Program-made: the position numbers and the translations under genes
The notes under the pieces: generated by a model
What the model was told of the DNA's origin: nothing
The model's input: the letters and a program-made list of their open reading frames with translations, nothing else
The model's database searches: none
Shown here: piece after piece, positions 32,600 through 41,369 of the stretch
Layout: each line of letters opens with the position of its first letter
Position numbering within the stretch: position 1 is the first letter of the stretch
Origin: Paractinoplanes toevensis
Lineage (GTDB): Bacteria > Actinomycetota > Actinomycetes > Mycobacteriales > Micromonosporaceae
DNA: 43,853 bases
Direction of reading: 5' to 3'
NCBI RefSeq assembly: GCF_018332695.1
Contig: NZ_BOQN01000056.1
Coordinates: 1 to 43,853, forward strand

Positions 32600-34809
32600 G
32601 GGAAATTGGTCACCGTGCGCGGGACCACCGCGTCGGCCGTGGCCGCGTCGCCGATGTTGTTGACGACGTGGTCGATCGTGCCGGAGGCGAGCGAGATGGT
32701 GAAGATGTTGTGCAGCTTCACCCCGCCGTTGACCGGCGCCTGGAACCCGTTCGCCGAGTGCACGGCCGGGTTGTTCTGGAAGAAGGCGTAACTGCCCATG
32801 CCCCAGGCCTCGTGGCTGGTCACGCTGTCGGCCACCTTGTAGGCCGGGTAGCCGACACCGTCACTGCGCCACGCGGCGTTCGACGGCGGGTCGTACGGCT
32901 GCTCGTTCTGCAGGAAGTACGTACGGCCGCCGTTGCCGTTCCAGAGCACCTCGGTCTTCTGGTAGTGCTCGACGAACAGGCCGTACGCCGTGACGTTCTG
33001 GCCGTTCACGATCAGGCCGGTGTCCGCGGTGTTGACGGTCCAGCCGTAGGTGCCGGCGTTGCCGTGGTCGGCCCGCCACGCCCAGATGTGGTCGATGATC
33101 ACGTTGTTGCTGTTGACCAGCAGGCTGTTGGTGGCCTTGCCCGCGACGTAGCCACCGATCCGGAAGAAGACGTCCTGGATGGTGGTGGGGTTGCCGGCGT
33201 GGTTCCCGTTCGAGCCGGACGGCCCGACCACCAGCAGGTTCGGCGAGTTGGTGGTGCCCGCGTCGAAGAGCACGCCGGCGATCTTCACGCCGTCCACGTC
33301 GGCCACCTGCATCGCGGTGACGCCGTTGTCCGGAATGATGGTCGCGTAGCCGAGGCCGAGCACCACGGTGTTCGCCCGGGTCACGTTGATCGTCTGGTTG
33401 ACGTGGTAGATACCCGGCTGGAAGATCAGGTTCAGGCCCTGCGCGAGCGCCTGGTTGATCGTCGCCGCCGAGTCACCCGGCTTGGCCACGTAGAACTGCG
33501 ACAGCGGCAGCGAGGTACCGGGCGTGTTGCCGTTGACCCAGGTCGCGCCGGACGCGTTGGTCTGCAGGTTGGGGACGAAGACCGCGTAGTTGCCGCCGGT
33601 CTGGTAGAGGTACGGCTTCTCCCGGATCACCGGTGCCGACCCGATCGTGGTGTACGGCGGGTTGGGGAAGCTGGTCGCCGGAGCGCCCTGCACACCCACG
33701 AACACCTGGTTCCAGACCGCGTTCGAGTTCGACCCGATCTGGCTGTTCCGGGTGAACCACTGCTGCTGGGAGTACTGACCCTCGACCCCGCTGATCCGCG
33801 AGTCGGCGATGTAGCCGCCGGACGCCCAGCCGTAGCCGTTGGGGGCCAGGTTCACGCCGCCGTGGATGTCCATCCGCCGGAACGGCGCGGCCTGCGAGAC
33901 GGCCCACCGGTCGTCACCGGACACCGGGTACAGCGACAGGTTCTCCACCGACCGCCAGAAGTTCTGGGTGGCGTTGCCGTTGAACCAGCCCGCGTCCACG
34001 GTGACGTCACCGTTGATCCGGGTGTCCTGCGGGTTCTGCCCAAGACCGACCACCGAGGTGTAGAAGCCGACCTGGATGTTCAGCCCGTTGTAGGTGCCCG
34101 GCTTGAACGCCAGAACGTACCGCTGGGTGCCGAACTGGTTCGACTCCTGCTGCCGGAAGATCGCGTCGGCCTGGCTCTGGATCGACGCACTCGACTGGCT
34201 CGGGTCGAAGACGATCACGTTGGCGCCCAGGGAACCGCCCGCCGGAACGGTCGGCCCGGTGGGCGGCGTCGTGGTCGGGGGTGTCGTCGGGGTGCCGCCG
34301 TAGACCTTGAACTCCCAGAGTGAATAGCCGTAGCCGGTGGTCCGCTGGGTGCCGTACATCCGAACATAGCGCCCGGTGCCGCTCACGGTCAGCGACTGGT
34401 TGCCACCGGTCGAGGTCGTGGTCGAGTAGATCGAGGTCCAGGTCGAGGCGTTGTCGGACACCTGGATCTGGAACGCCTTGCCGGCCGCGGTCTCCCAGTT
34501 CAACTCGACCCGGGTGATCGCTTGCGAACTGCCGAGGTCGACCTGCAACCACTGCGGGTCGGAGAACGCCGACGCCCAGCGGGTGCCGAGGTTCCCGTCG
34601 ACGGCCTCGGACGCGAGGTAGGCGCCGGCCGCCTCGGTGGACGATGCGGTGGCCGGTTTGCCCTGCGAGAGCAGGGTCTCCGCGGCGCTGGCGCCGACGG
34701 TGGTGAAGGCGGCGTACCCGGCGATGACGGCGGCCACGAGGCCGCCGATCGCACCGAGGCGCCAGGGGGAGCGCCTCCGCGGAGGTGCGGAGCTACTGGG
34801 GATGGTCAT
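32596..34809 (-). CDS. Secreted F5/8-type C (CBM32-like) plus right-handed beta-helix protein
   Basis: A 737-residue exported protein. A membrane/signal segment (about 15-42) precedes an F5/8 type C-like binding domain (about 45-180: LASEAVDGNLGTRWASAFSDPQWLQVDLGSS... YSLWEFKVYGG). After a Thr/Pro linker (about 181-195) comes a beta-helix domain of about 530 residues, typical of pectate-lyase-superfamily and GH55-like enzymes (RYVLAFKPGTYNGLNIQVG; VVLGLGYATIIPDNGVTAMQV; NNVIIDHIWAWRADHG). Polysaccharide breakdown is likely; exact activity is unknown. The ATG at 34807-34809 has AGGAGAAG upstream; the longer frame is rejected. Confidence 0.8.
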   Translation of the reverse strand: MTIPSSSAPPRRRSPWRLGAIGGLVAAVIAGYAAFTTVGASAAETLLSQGKPATASSTEAAGAYLASEAVDGNLGTRWASAFSDPQWLQVDLGSSQAITRVELNWETAAGKAFQIQVSDNASTWTSIYSTTTSTGGNQSLTVSGTGRYVRMYGTQRTTGYGYSLWEFKVYGGTPTTPPTTTPPTGPTVPAGGSLGANVIVFDPSQSSASIQSQADAIFRQQESNQFGTQRYVLAFKPGTYNGLNIQVGFYTSVVGLGQNPQDTRINGDVTVDAGWFNGNATQNFWRSVENLSLYPVSGDDRWAVSQAAPFRRMDIHGGVNLAPNGYGWASGGYIADSRISGVEGQYSQQQWFTRNSQIGSNSNAVWNQVFVGVQGAPATSFPNPPYTTIGSAPVIREKPYLYQTGGNYAVFVPNLQTNASGATWVNGNTPGTSLPLSQFYVAKPGDSAATINQALAQGLNLIFQPGIYHVNQTINVTRANTVVLGLGYATIIPDNGVTAMQVADVDGVKIAGVLFDAGTTNSPNLLVVGPSGSNGNHAGNPTTIQDVFFRIGGYVAGKATNSLLVNSNNVIIDHIWAWRADHGNAGTYGWTVNTADTGLIVNGQNVTAYGLFVEHYQKTEVLWNGNGGRTYFLQNEQPYDPPSNAAWRSDGVGYPAYKVADSVTSHEAWGMGSYAFFQNNPAVHSANGFQAPVNGGVKLHNIFTISLASGTIDHVVNNIGDAATADAVVPRTVTNFP

Positions 34810-34882
34810 TGCTTCTCCTAGGGCGGGGAATTGCAAGGGGGACTGCTTGCACCCTCGGGGAGGCGGAACTCTCCACATTTAC

Positions 34883-34900
34883 CGGGAGAGCGCTCCCCCG
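34883..34900. promoter_or_regulatory. CebR-like LacI operator before the beta-helix gene
   Basis: CGGGAGAGCGCTCCCCCG is an 18-base palindrome with one mismatched pair. Its core is one base away from GGGAGCGCTCCC, the box bound by cellobiose-type LacI repressors (CebR) in Streptomyces. It lies about 75 bases upstream of the start codon of a secreted polysaccharide-acting protein, a sensible place for such control. Confidence 0.6.
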
Positions 34901-34947
34901 CCATCGAAGCTAGGTAGGGGTGCTCATTCGTGTCCAGAGGTTGCCGA

Positions 34948-35151
34948 GGTTCCGGAACCGATCGATAACCGTGCGGTGCTTGTGGATGTCACAACCGTGC
35001 GGGATACGTCTTTGCCCGATCGGGCAAACAAGCAGGTCGGAGCAAGTTCACAATTGCCCGTTCACGCCCTGCGACGGCGGCCCGCTGGGCCGATAACGCA
35101 GACCCCGGAACCGGTTCCGGCGCTGATCAGCAAAAGCACCATCGCGGGCAA
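34948..35151. other. Palindrome-rich intergenic region
   Basis: This non-coding stretch contains three perfect palindromes: GGTTCCGGAACC (34948-34959), TTTGCCCGATCGGGCAAA (35011-35028) and CCGGAACCGGTTCCGG (35105-35120). The half-site TTGCCCG recurs at 35054-35060 and, inverted, at 35145-35151. No gene is supported here. It separates two divergent genes, so these are candidate binding sites for one or more regulators. Confidence 0.6.
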
Positions 35152-35207
35152 TCTCCGCGATCTACTCCAGGAAGCGCTCTCTCGTCGTGGGCCACTATCG
35201 TGGGAAC

Positions 35208-35708
35208 GTGCGGTTAGTTCTGACCAGCGACACCCACCTGCCGAAGCGAGCGCGAGACCTGCCGCCGCGTCTCTGGGCGGCGATCGACGCCGCTGACGTC
35301 GTCATCCACGCCGGCGACTGGGTGGACGTGGCCACGCTCGACGCCATCTCTGCCCGCGCGACCCGCCTCATCGCCTGCTACGGCAACAATGACGGCCCGC
35401 AACTGCGGTCCCGCCTCCCCGAGATCGCCCGCGCCGAGCTCGACGGCCTGCGCCTGGCGGTGATCCATGAGACCGGCCAGTCGGCGGGTCGCACCGAACG
35501 CTGCGCCGCCCGGTTCCCCGACGCCGACCTGCTGGTCTTCGGCCACTCGCACATCCCGTGGGACACGACTGCCGAGACGGGTCTGCGCCTGCTGAACCCC
35601 GGTTCCCCGACCGACCGCCGCCGCCAGCCGACCGCCACGTTCATGACCGCGACGATCTCGGACGGCCGCTTGGCCGGCGTGACGCTGCACGAGCTGCCGC
35701 CGCGCTGA
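35208..35708 (+). CDS. YfcE/MJ0936-type metallophosphoesterase
   Basis: A 166-residue calcineurin-like phosphoesterase. Metal-binding motifs are SDTHLP (residues 7-12), HAGDWVD, YGNNDGP (GNND in place of the common GNHD), IHETG in place of the common H-x-G, and GHSHIPW. It probably hydrolyses phosphodiesters; the substrate is unknown. GTG at 35208-35210 gives the family-typical start MRLVLTSDTH; GTG at 35187 would add seven residues. It stands between the palindrome-rich region and a lipoprotein gene. Confidence 0.85.
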   Translation: MRLVLTSDTHLPKRARDLPPRLWAAIDAADVVIHAGDWVDVATLDAISARATRLIACYGNNDGPQLRSRLPEIARAELDGLRLAVIHETGQSAGRTERCAARFPDADLLVFGHSHIPWDTTAETGLRLLNPGSPTDRRRQPTATFMTATISDGRLAGVTLHELPPR

Positions 35709-35798
35709 CCTCGCGCCTTTGGCCGACCTTTGGCGCCGGGTGGTGGGCTGGGTCTCCAGAGGCGGTCGGCCGCCTCTCGGAGCTGACGAGGTGGACGG

Positions 35799-36158
35799 AT
35801 GCGGGTTCGACCGGTTCTGGTGTGGGCAGGTCTGGCGGCGGTTCTCGCGCTGACCGGGTGCAAGGCGTCGGCCACTGACGAAGCGGCCCCGGCGGCCCCG
35901 GCGGCCGCCCAGGCCGACGCGCCGATCTCGGCGGAGGCGCTGTGCGCGCACCTGAAGAAGGAAGCGCCGCGGATCGAGGCGGTCGGCTCCGAGGTGGGCG
36001 CGATGGCGCAGCTGACCGTGAGCATCGCCAACCTCTACGGCGACCACGTGGACCAGCTCGACGGCGACGTGGTCGATGCGCAGGCCCTGAAGACCTGCCC
36101 CGACGTCCGGGCGGAACTCACCAAGGCGGCCGGGATCAAGAGCTTGGCGGAACTCTGA
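35799..36158 (+). CDS. Small secreted lipoprotein
   Basis: A 119-residue protein with a lipoprotein signal (lipobox LTGC, cysteine at 21), an Ala/Pro linker and a helical domain with two cysteines (ALCAHLKKE and KTCPDVRAEL) that may form a disulfide. I recognise no family. Its stop is followed 13 bases later by the bidirectional terminator shared with glyA. Confidence 0.75.
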   Translation: MRVRPVLVWAGLAAVLALTGCKASATDEAAPAAPAAAQADAPISAEALCAHLKKEAPRIEAVGSEVGAMAQLTVSIANLYGDHVDQLDGDVVDAQALKTCPDVRAELTKAAGIKSLAEL

Positions 36159-36170
36159 TCCGAGCGCGAA

Positions 36171-36198
36171 GAAGCGCCCCGCGTCCGCGGGGCGCTTC
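36171..36198. terminator. Bidirectional terminator between the lipoprotein gene and glyA
   Basis: GAAGCGCCCCGC at 36171-36182 pairs perfectly with GCGGGGCGCTTC at 36187-36198 (12 base pairs, four-base loop). It serves convergent genes ending on each side. Confidence 0.9.
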
Positions 36199-36207
36199 CA
36201 CGACGAA

Positions 36208-37632
36208 TCAGCCCAGGTCGACGCTCGGGTAGAGCGGGAACGGGGCCAGCAGCTCGGTGGCCTGCTTGCTCACCCGGTCAGCCAGGGCCGGGTCGAGGTT
36301 GTACTTGGCCTTGGAACCCTCGGCCGACGTGGTGTTGACCAGGACCGTGTGGATCAGGTCGGCGATCTGGTCCATCTCGGCCGTGCCGAGACCGCGCGAG
36401 GTCAGCGCGGGGGTGCCGATCCGGATGCCGGAGGTGTACCAGGCGCCGTTCGGGTCCTGCGGAATCGCGTTGCGGTTGGTCACCACGCCCGAGTCGAGCA
36501 GGGCCTGCTCGGCCTGGCGGCCGGTGAGGCCGAACGGGTGCACGTCGAGCAGCACCAGGTGGTTGTCGGTGCCGCCGCTGACCAGCTGGACGCCGCGCTT
36601 CAGCAGTCCCTCGGCGAGCGCCTGACTGTTCGTGACGATCTGCTGGGCGTAGTCGGCGAACTCGGGCCGGCGCGCCTCGGCGAACGCGATCGCCTTGGCC
36701 GCCATCACGTGGCTGAGCGGGCCACCCAGCACCATCGGGCAGCCACGGTCGACCTGGTCGGCCAGCTCCGGCTGGGCCAGCACCGCGCCACCGCGCGGGC
36801 CGCGCAGGCTCTTGTGGGTCGTGGTGGTGACGATGTGAGCGTGCTCGACCGGGTTGAAATCGCCGGTGAAGACCTTGCCCGCGACCAGGCCGGCGAAGTG
36901 CGCCATGTCGACCATGAAGGTGGCGCCGACCTCGTCGGCAATCTCGCGCATGGTCGCGAAGTTCACCTTGCGGGGGTACGCCGAGTAGCCGCCCACGATG
37001 ATCAGCGGCTTGAACTCGCGCGCCGTCTCGCGCAGCGCCGCGTAGTCGATCTGGCCGGTGGCCCGGTCGACGCCGTACGACCGCTGGTCGAACATCTTGC
37101 CGGAGATGTTCGGCCGGAAACCGTGGGTCAGGTGACCGCCGGCGTCCAGCGACATGCCGAGCATGCGCTGGTTGCCGAAGGCCCGCCGCAGCTCGGCCCA
37201 CTCGGCGTCGTTGAGGTCGTTGATCTGCCGCTTTTCAAAGCGGCGAAGGGCCGGCACCTCGACCCGGTCGGCCAGGATGGCCCAGTAGGCGACCAGGTTG
37301 GCGTCGATGCCGGAATGCGGCTGAACGTACGCGTACGGGGCGTTGAACAGGGCTTTCGCGTGCTCGACGGCGACCGCCTCGACGGTGTCGACATTTTGGC
37401 AGCCCGCGTAGAAGCGGCGGCCGATGGTGCCCTCGGCGTACTTGTCGGAGAGCCAGTTCCCCATCGCCAGCAGCACGGCCGGCGAGGCGTAGTTCTCACT
37501 GGCGATCAGTTTCAGCGATTCGCGCTGATCATGCAGTTCCTTGGCGATCGCGTCGGCGATGCGCGGCTCGACGGAGCGCACGACCTCGAGCGCGGAGCGG
37601 AAGGCTGCGGATTCAGCATTGAGCTCGGACAT
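36208..37632 (-). CDS. glyA: Serine hydroxymethyltransferase (long form)
   Basis: A 474-residue PLP enzyme that interconverts serine and glycine with tetrahydrofolate, a main source of one-carbon units. The PLP lysine lies in VTTTTHKSLRGPRGG. The start region (LIASENYASPAVLLAMGNWLSDKYAEG) and GMSLDAGGHLTHG are standard. It is about 50 residues longer than the usual 420, partly from an extra segment with VPALRRFEKRQINDLNDAEW. ATG at 37630-37632 follows GGGAGG by four bases. A ZTP riboswitch lies upstream, tying expression to folate status. Confidence 0.96.
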   Translation of the reverse strand: MSELNAESAAFRSALEVVRSVEPRIADAIAKELHDQRESLKLIASENYASPAVLLAMGNWLSDKYAEGTIGRRFYAGCQNVDTVEAVAVEHAKALFNAPYAYVQPHSGIDANLVAYWAILADRVEVPALRRFEKRQINDLNDAEWAELRRAFGNQRMLGMSLDAGGHLTHGFRPNISGKMFDQRSYGVDRATGQIDYAALRETAREFKPLIIVGGYSAYPRKVNFATMREIADEVGATFMVDMAHFAGLVAGKVFTGDFNPVEHAHIVTTTTHKSLRGPRGGAVLAQPELADQVDRGCPMVLGGPLSHVMAAKAIAFAEARRPEFADYAQQIVTNSQALAEGLLKRGVQLVSGGTDNHLVLLDVHPFGLTGRQAEQALLDSGVVTNRNAIPQDPNGAWYTSGIRIGTPALTSRGLGTAEMDQIADLIHTVLVNTTSAEGSKAKYNLDPALADRVSKQATELLAPFPLYPSVDLG

Positions 37633-37657
37633 AGGACCTCCCTATCACGATGCAGAG

Positions 37658-37742
37658 GCCCAGGCGCACGGCAGGTCGTCAGGCGACGGGACCGCTCCCC
37701 GATGGTTTCCCCATCCGAACGCGCCAGTCACGGCCCGCCGGG
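37658..37742 (-). promoter_or_regulatory. ZTP (pfl motif) riboswitch upstream of glyA
   Basis: On the minus strand the conserved blocks appear in order: GGGCCGTGACTGGCG (plus strand 37722-37736), a GATGG/CCATC hairpin (37701-37715), GGGGAGCGG (37692-37700) and CCGTGCGCCTGGGC (37658-37671). These match the ZTP aptamer I know from pfl-motif RNAs, which bind ZMP/ZTP when 10-formyl-tetrahydrofolate is low and induce one-carbon genes such as glyA. The aptamer ends about 17 bases before the GGGAGG site. CCTCT just after it (37653-37657) can pair with GGAGG, so control of translation is plausible. Confidence 0.9.
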
Positions 37743-37932
37743 AAGCATACCCCGGTCAGCTGCTCGGAGGCGTCCGACAACCGCTCGCCGGCGAGGCCTG
37801 GACCAGCACCGGCCACGCCCTGTGCGCAACCACCGACCAACTACATAGTTTCTCAAGGGCGCCCCTAGCCACGGGACCCGCGCGTTCGCCCCGCTGAGCG
37901 AAGCGAAGCCAGAAGCTCAGTAGCCTGATCAA

Positions 37933-39504
37933 GTGAATGGTGTCCAACTCCTGATCGTCATCGGCGCGGGGATCGCCATCTCCGCGATCGCCCGCAAGCG
38001 GCACATCGAGCCCGGCGTGATCATCGTGGTGCTGGCCGCCGCGGCGTCGTTCATTCCCGGCGTGCCGCGGCTGGAGCTGGACAGCGAGATGATCCTCGCG
38101 ATCGTGGTGCCGCCGCTGCTCTACTCCGCCACCCGCAACGCGTCGTTCTCCTCGTTCGGCGCGAACATGAACGCGATCATCACGCTCGGCCTGATGCTGG
38201 TGCTGTTCACCGCCGGGGTGCTCGGCCTGGTCGCGACGTGGCTGCTGCCGACGATCGGCGGGGCCGCCGCGTTCCTGCTCGGCTCGGTGCTGGCGCCGCC
38301 CGACACGATCACCACGGTCTCCCACGGTGACGAGATCGGCCTGCCGAAACGGGTCACCTCGATCCTCACCGGAGAGAGCCTGGTCAACGACGCCACGGCG
38401 CTGACGCTGTTCGCCATCGCGCTGGGCGCCGCCAACGGTGAGCACGCCTCGTTCGGATCGGGCGCTCTGGAGCTGGTGCGCAACGCCGGGATCGGCATGG
38501 CGATCGGTGCGGCACTGTCCGTGCCCACGCTCTGGCTGCGCAAGCGGCTCGGCAACCCGACGCTGGAGACCACGCTGGTCCTGCTGCTCCCGTTCACCGC
38601 TTTCCTGCTGGCCGAGGAGGCACATGCGTCCGGCATCCTCGCCGTGGTGGCGGCCGCATTCGCGGTGAGCCTCAACCTGGCCCTGGATCCGAAGCATCAG
38701 TACCCGGGCGGGTATCGGACCCGGCTCCAGGAGGAGTCCTTCTGGCCGGTGGTGGATTTCCTGCTCGAGACGTTCGTCTTCGCGTACATCGGCCTGCAGT
38801 TGCGGTTCGTCCTCGAGGACCTCGCCGAATCGGACGACCCGGGCCTGGTCCGCACGCTGGTGGCGGCCGGGGTGCTGCTGGTCGTCGCGATCGCGTTCCG
38901 GCTGCTCGGCGTGTGGGTGCTGTTCGGCCGGTGGCGGCGCAAGGACGAGCGGGTCAAGCGCCGGATCGAGCAGGACGTCCACTTCCGCCAGCGGGTGCGC
39001 CGTCTCGAGGAGCGGCGGAACCGCCGGGGCGGCAAGCCACTCGATCCGCCCACGAGGAAGGAGACGCTGCTGGTCGGCTGGACCGGCATGCGCGGCATCC
39101 TCACCCTGGCGGCGGCCGCGGCCATCCCGGCGACCATCGAGCACGGCACCAAGCCGTTCCCCGGCCGGGACGCGATCCAGGCCATCGCCCTGATCGTCAC
39201 GCTGGGCACGCTGCTCGTCCAGGGCACCACGATCGGCTGGCTGGCTCGGAAGCTGAAGTTCGACCTCACCGCCGAGCAGGCCGAGACGGCGGAGTTGCGC
39301 GCACAGGCGAGGCAGATCGTGATGGCGGTCGACACCGACCAGGACACCGACATCGACGCCCACTACGACGCGCAGCGGGCCGCGCTCGGCAAGGCGGTCG
39401 CGGAGCGCCGGCTGACCGAGGACATCGCCCGCAAGGCGATCGAGGACCTCGACCTGCGCCAGGCGGCCCAGCACACCGGCGAGAAGTGGGGTGGCCGGGG
39501 GTAA
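37933..39504 (+). CDS. CPA1-family Na+/H+ antiporter
   Basis: A 523-residue membrane protein with about twelve segments in the first 390 residues and a cytoplasmic tail. The family hallmark is GESLVNDATALTLF (Asn-Asp pair in the ion site), preceded by VVPPLLYSATRN and GSVLAPPDTITTVSHGDEIG. Sodium or potassium export in exchange for protons is expected. The start is GTG at 37933-37935 with no good ribosome binding site, so a leaderless transcript or another start is possible. Confidence 0.88.
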   Translation: MNGVQLLIVIGAGIAISAIARKRHIEPGVIIVVLAAAASFIPGVPRLELDSEMILAIVVPPLLYSATRNASFSSFGANMNAIITLGLMLVLFTAGVLGLVATWLLPTIGGAAAFLLGSVLAPPDTITTVSHGDEIGLPKRVTSILTGESLVNDATALTLFAIALGAANGEHASFGSGALELVRNAGIGMAIGAALSVPTLWLRKRLGNPTLETTLVLLLPFTAFLLAEEAHASGILAVVAAAFAVSLNLALDPKHQYPGGYRTRLQEESFWPVVDFLLETFVFAYIGLQLRFVLEDLAESDDPGLVRTLVAAGVLLVVAIAFRLLGVWVLFGRWRRKDERVKRRIEQDVHFRQRVRRLEERRNRRGGKPLDPPTRKETLLVGWTGMRGILTLAAAAAIPATIEHGTKPFPGRDAIQAIALIVTLGTLLVQGTTIGWLARKLKFDLTAEQAETAELRAQARQIVMAVDTDQDTDIDAHYDAQRAALGKAVAERRLTEDIARKAIEDLDLRQAAQHTGEKWGGRG

Positions 39505-39530
39505 CGACGGGGTGGCGCACGGCAGCCAGG

Positions 39531-39541
39531 GACAAGTTGTC
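39531..39541. promoter_or_regulatory. Operator candidate before the XRE regulator gene
   Basis: GACAAGTTGTC is a perfect 5-1-5 palindrome. A related word with the same TTGTC half, AAGCTTGTC, occurs at 39583-39591, just before the regulator gene at 39618. The pair could be an autoregulatory site. Confidence 0.4.
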
Positions 39542-39617
39542 CGTGGATAGATCCGGCCTTCATCAGATTTCCCTTTCGGGCCAAGCTTGTCGTGTCGAAC
39601 AAGGGAGGCTGGTTCGC

Positions 39618-40433
39618 ATGGACCGGGCACAGCTCGCCGATTTCCTCCGGGCTCGCCGCGAGGCGCTGCAGCCGGAGGACGTGGGTCTGCCGCGTGGGCA
39701 GCGCCGCCGCACCGGCGGCCTGCGACGCGAGGAGGTGGCGGCGCTCGCCGGGATGTCGGCCGACTACTACGGCCGGATCGAGCAGCAGCGCGGGCCGGTC
39801 CCCTCCGAGCAGATGCTCGCCGCCCTCGCCCGGGCACTGCACCTCAACCTCGAGGAGCGGGACCACCTGTTCCGGCTGGGCGGGCACGCGACGCCGCAGC
39901 GGGTGCTCCGGGAGGACCACATCAGCCCCGGCATGATGCGGATCCTGGACCGCCTCGCGGACACCCCGGCCATGATCATGTCCCGCTTCGGCGAGACGCT
40001 GCTCCAGACCCGGCCGGCGGTGGCGCTGCTCGGGGACGAGACGCGGTGGACCGGGATGGCCCGCTACATGGTCTACCGGTGGTTCACCGAGCCGTCGGCA
40101 CGGCTGATCTACCCGGCCGACGACTACCCGCTGCACGGGCGCATCTTCACGGCCCAGCTGCGGGAGGCGTACGCGGCGGCACCCGACAGCCGGGCCGGCG
40201 AGATCGTCGACGAGCTGCTCGCGATCAGTCCCGAGTTCGCCGAGATCTGGCGGTCGCACGAGATCGGGCTCACCCATCTCGACCGCAAGCGTTTCCAGCA
40301 CGCTGAATTGGGTGAGTTGGAGCTTTACTGCCAGACCCTGTTGGACCCCGACCAGTCGCAGGTGCTGCTGGTCTTCACCGCGGTACCCAGCTCACCGAGC
40401 TACGAGAAGCTCCAGCTGCTCGCGGCCGTCTGA
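39618..40433 (+). CDS. XRE-family regulator with MmyB-like ligand-binding domain
   Basis: A 271-residue protein. The N-terminal helix-turn-helix (about residues 10-75) contains GGLRREEVAALAGMSADYYGRIEQQRG. The C-terminal part (about 95-265) matches the MmyB-like domain (GMMRILDRLADTPAMIMSRFGETLLQT... ARYMVYRWFTEP... ISPEFAEIWRSHEIG). Such regulators often control an adjacent short-chain dehydrogenase, as found here. ATG at 39618-39620 is supported by GGGAGG upstream; a long open frame running back to 38913 is a shadow of the antiporter gene. Confidence 0.88.
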   Translation: MDRAQLADFLRARREALQPEDVGLPRGQRRRTGGLRREEVAALAGMSADYYGRIEQQRGPVPSEQMLAALARALHLNLEERDHLFRLGGHATPQRVLREDHISPGMMRILDRLADTPAMIMSRFGETLLQTRPAVALLGDETRWTGMARYMVYRWFTEPSARLIYPADDYPLHGRIFTAQLREAYAAAPDSRAGEIVDELLAISPEFAEIWRSHEIGLTHLDRKRFQHAELGELELYCQTLLDPDQSQVLLVFTAVPSSPSYEKLQLLAAV

Positions 40434-40440
40434 CTCCGTT

Positions 40441-40480
40441 TCCGAGAAGAAGCACGAAAGTCCGAGAAGAAGCACGAAAG
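40441..40480 (+). repeat. Perfect tandem duplication of 20 bases
   Basis: The 20 bases at 40441-40460 are repeated exactly at 40461-40480, between the regulator stop and the ribosome binding site of the dehydrogenase. The unit starts TCCGAGAAGA and ends CGAAAG. Confidence 0.95.
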
Positions 40481-40491
40481 AAGGCAGGACC

Positions 40492-41217
40492 ATGTCCAAA
40501 ATCGCACTGATCACCGGCGGCAACCGCGGTCTCGGCCGGGCCACCGCCGAGGCTCTCATCGCCGACGGTGTCGAGGTCATCTACACGTACCGGGACGACC
40601 CGGGCGAGAAGATCGACGCGGTGGCGCTGAGGCTGACCGTCGGCGACCTCGACTCGTACCCGGCATTCGTCGAGGAACTGCGCGGGGTGCTGCGCGACCG
40701 GTTCGGCCGCGAGGACTTCGACTTCCTGATCAACAACGCCGGCGTCGGCAAGGCCGGCAAGGTCGCCGACTTCTCGGTCGAGGATTTCGACGAACTGGTG
40801 AACGTGCACTTCCGCGGGGTGTTCTTCCTGACCCAGAAGCTGCTGCCGGTGATCAAGGACGGCGGCCGGATCATCAACCTCTCCACCGGCCTGGCCCGCT
40901 TCACCGGTGACGGCATCTACGCCGCGTACGGCTCGGTCAAGGGCGCGATCGAGGTGTTCACCCGCTACCTGGCCAAGGAACTCGGCCCGCGCCGGATCAG
41001 CGTCAACGTGGTGGCCCCCGGCGCGACCGGCACCGACTTCGGCGGCGGCGCGCTGCGCGACAACGAGGCGGTCCGTTCCCACATCAGCGGCCAGATCGCC
41101 TTCGGCCGGCTGGGTGAGCCGGAGGACATCGCCGGCGTGATGGTCGCGATGCTCGCCGACAACACCAAGTGGATCACCGGCCAGCGCATCGAGGCCTCCG
41201 GCGGCATGCTGCTGTGA
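40492..41217 (+). CDS. Short-chain dehydrogenase/reductase
   Basis: A 241-residue SDR enzyme using NAD(P). The cofactor loop is ITGGNRGLGRAT (near residue 7), NNAG lies near 81, and the catalytic Ser-Tyr-Lys lies in INLSTG and YAAYGSVKGA. The end, ITGQRIEASGGMLL, is typical of the classical branch. The substrate is unknown. The upstream XRE regulator is its probable controller, 58 bases away. Confidence 0.88.
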   Translation: MSKIALITGGNRGLGRATAEALIADGVEVIYTYRDDPGEKIDAVALRLTVGDLDSYPAFVEELRGVLRDRFGREDFDFLINNAGVGKAGKVADFSVEDFDELVNVHFRGVFFLTQKLLPVIKDGGRIINLSTGLARFTGDGIYAAYGSVKGAIEVFTRYLAKELGPRRISVNVVAPGATGTDFGGGALRDNEAVRSHISGQIAFGRLGEPEDIAGVMVAMLADNTKWITGQRIEASGGMLL

Positions 41218-41289
41218 ATCTCCTGGAGGTTCCGTAACTCAGATTTCTTGCATGTTACGAGATGCATCGACAAGACTGACTGAGTCGGA

Positions 41290-41366
41290 CGCACCCCGCC
41301 GCCGATCCCCCACCGGATCACCCCGGTCGTTCCCCGAACCGGTCCCGGCGCGGCGGCGGAGGTGCG
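41290..41366. terminator. Large stem-loop between convergent genes
   Basis: CGCACCCCGCCGCCG at 41290-41304 can pair with CGGCGGCGGAGGTGCG at 41351-41366 with one bulged base; the loop has smaller inverted repeats. It lies between the dehydrogenase and the transporter, whose stop follows four bases later, and is a plausible bidirectional terminator. Confidence 0.5.
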
Positions 41367-41369
41367 TTC

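Noticed and set aside
38913..40433. A 504-codon frame ending in the XRE regulator
   Set aside because: The first 235 codons are out-of-frame sequence of the antiporter gene; the helix-turn-helix family start at 39618 has its own ribosome binding site.
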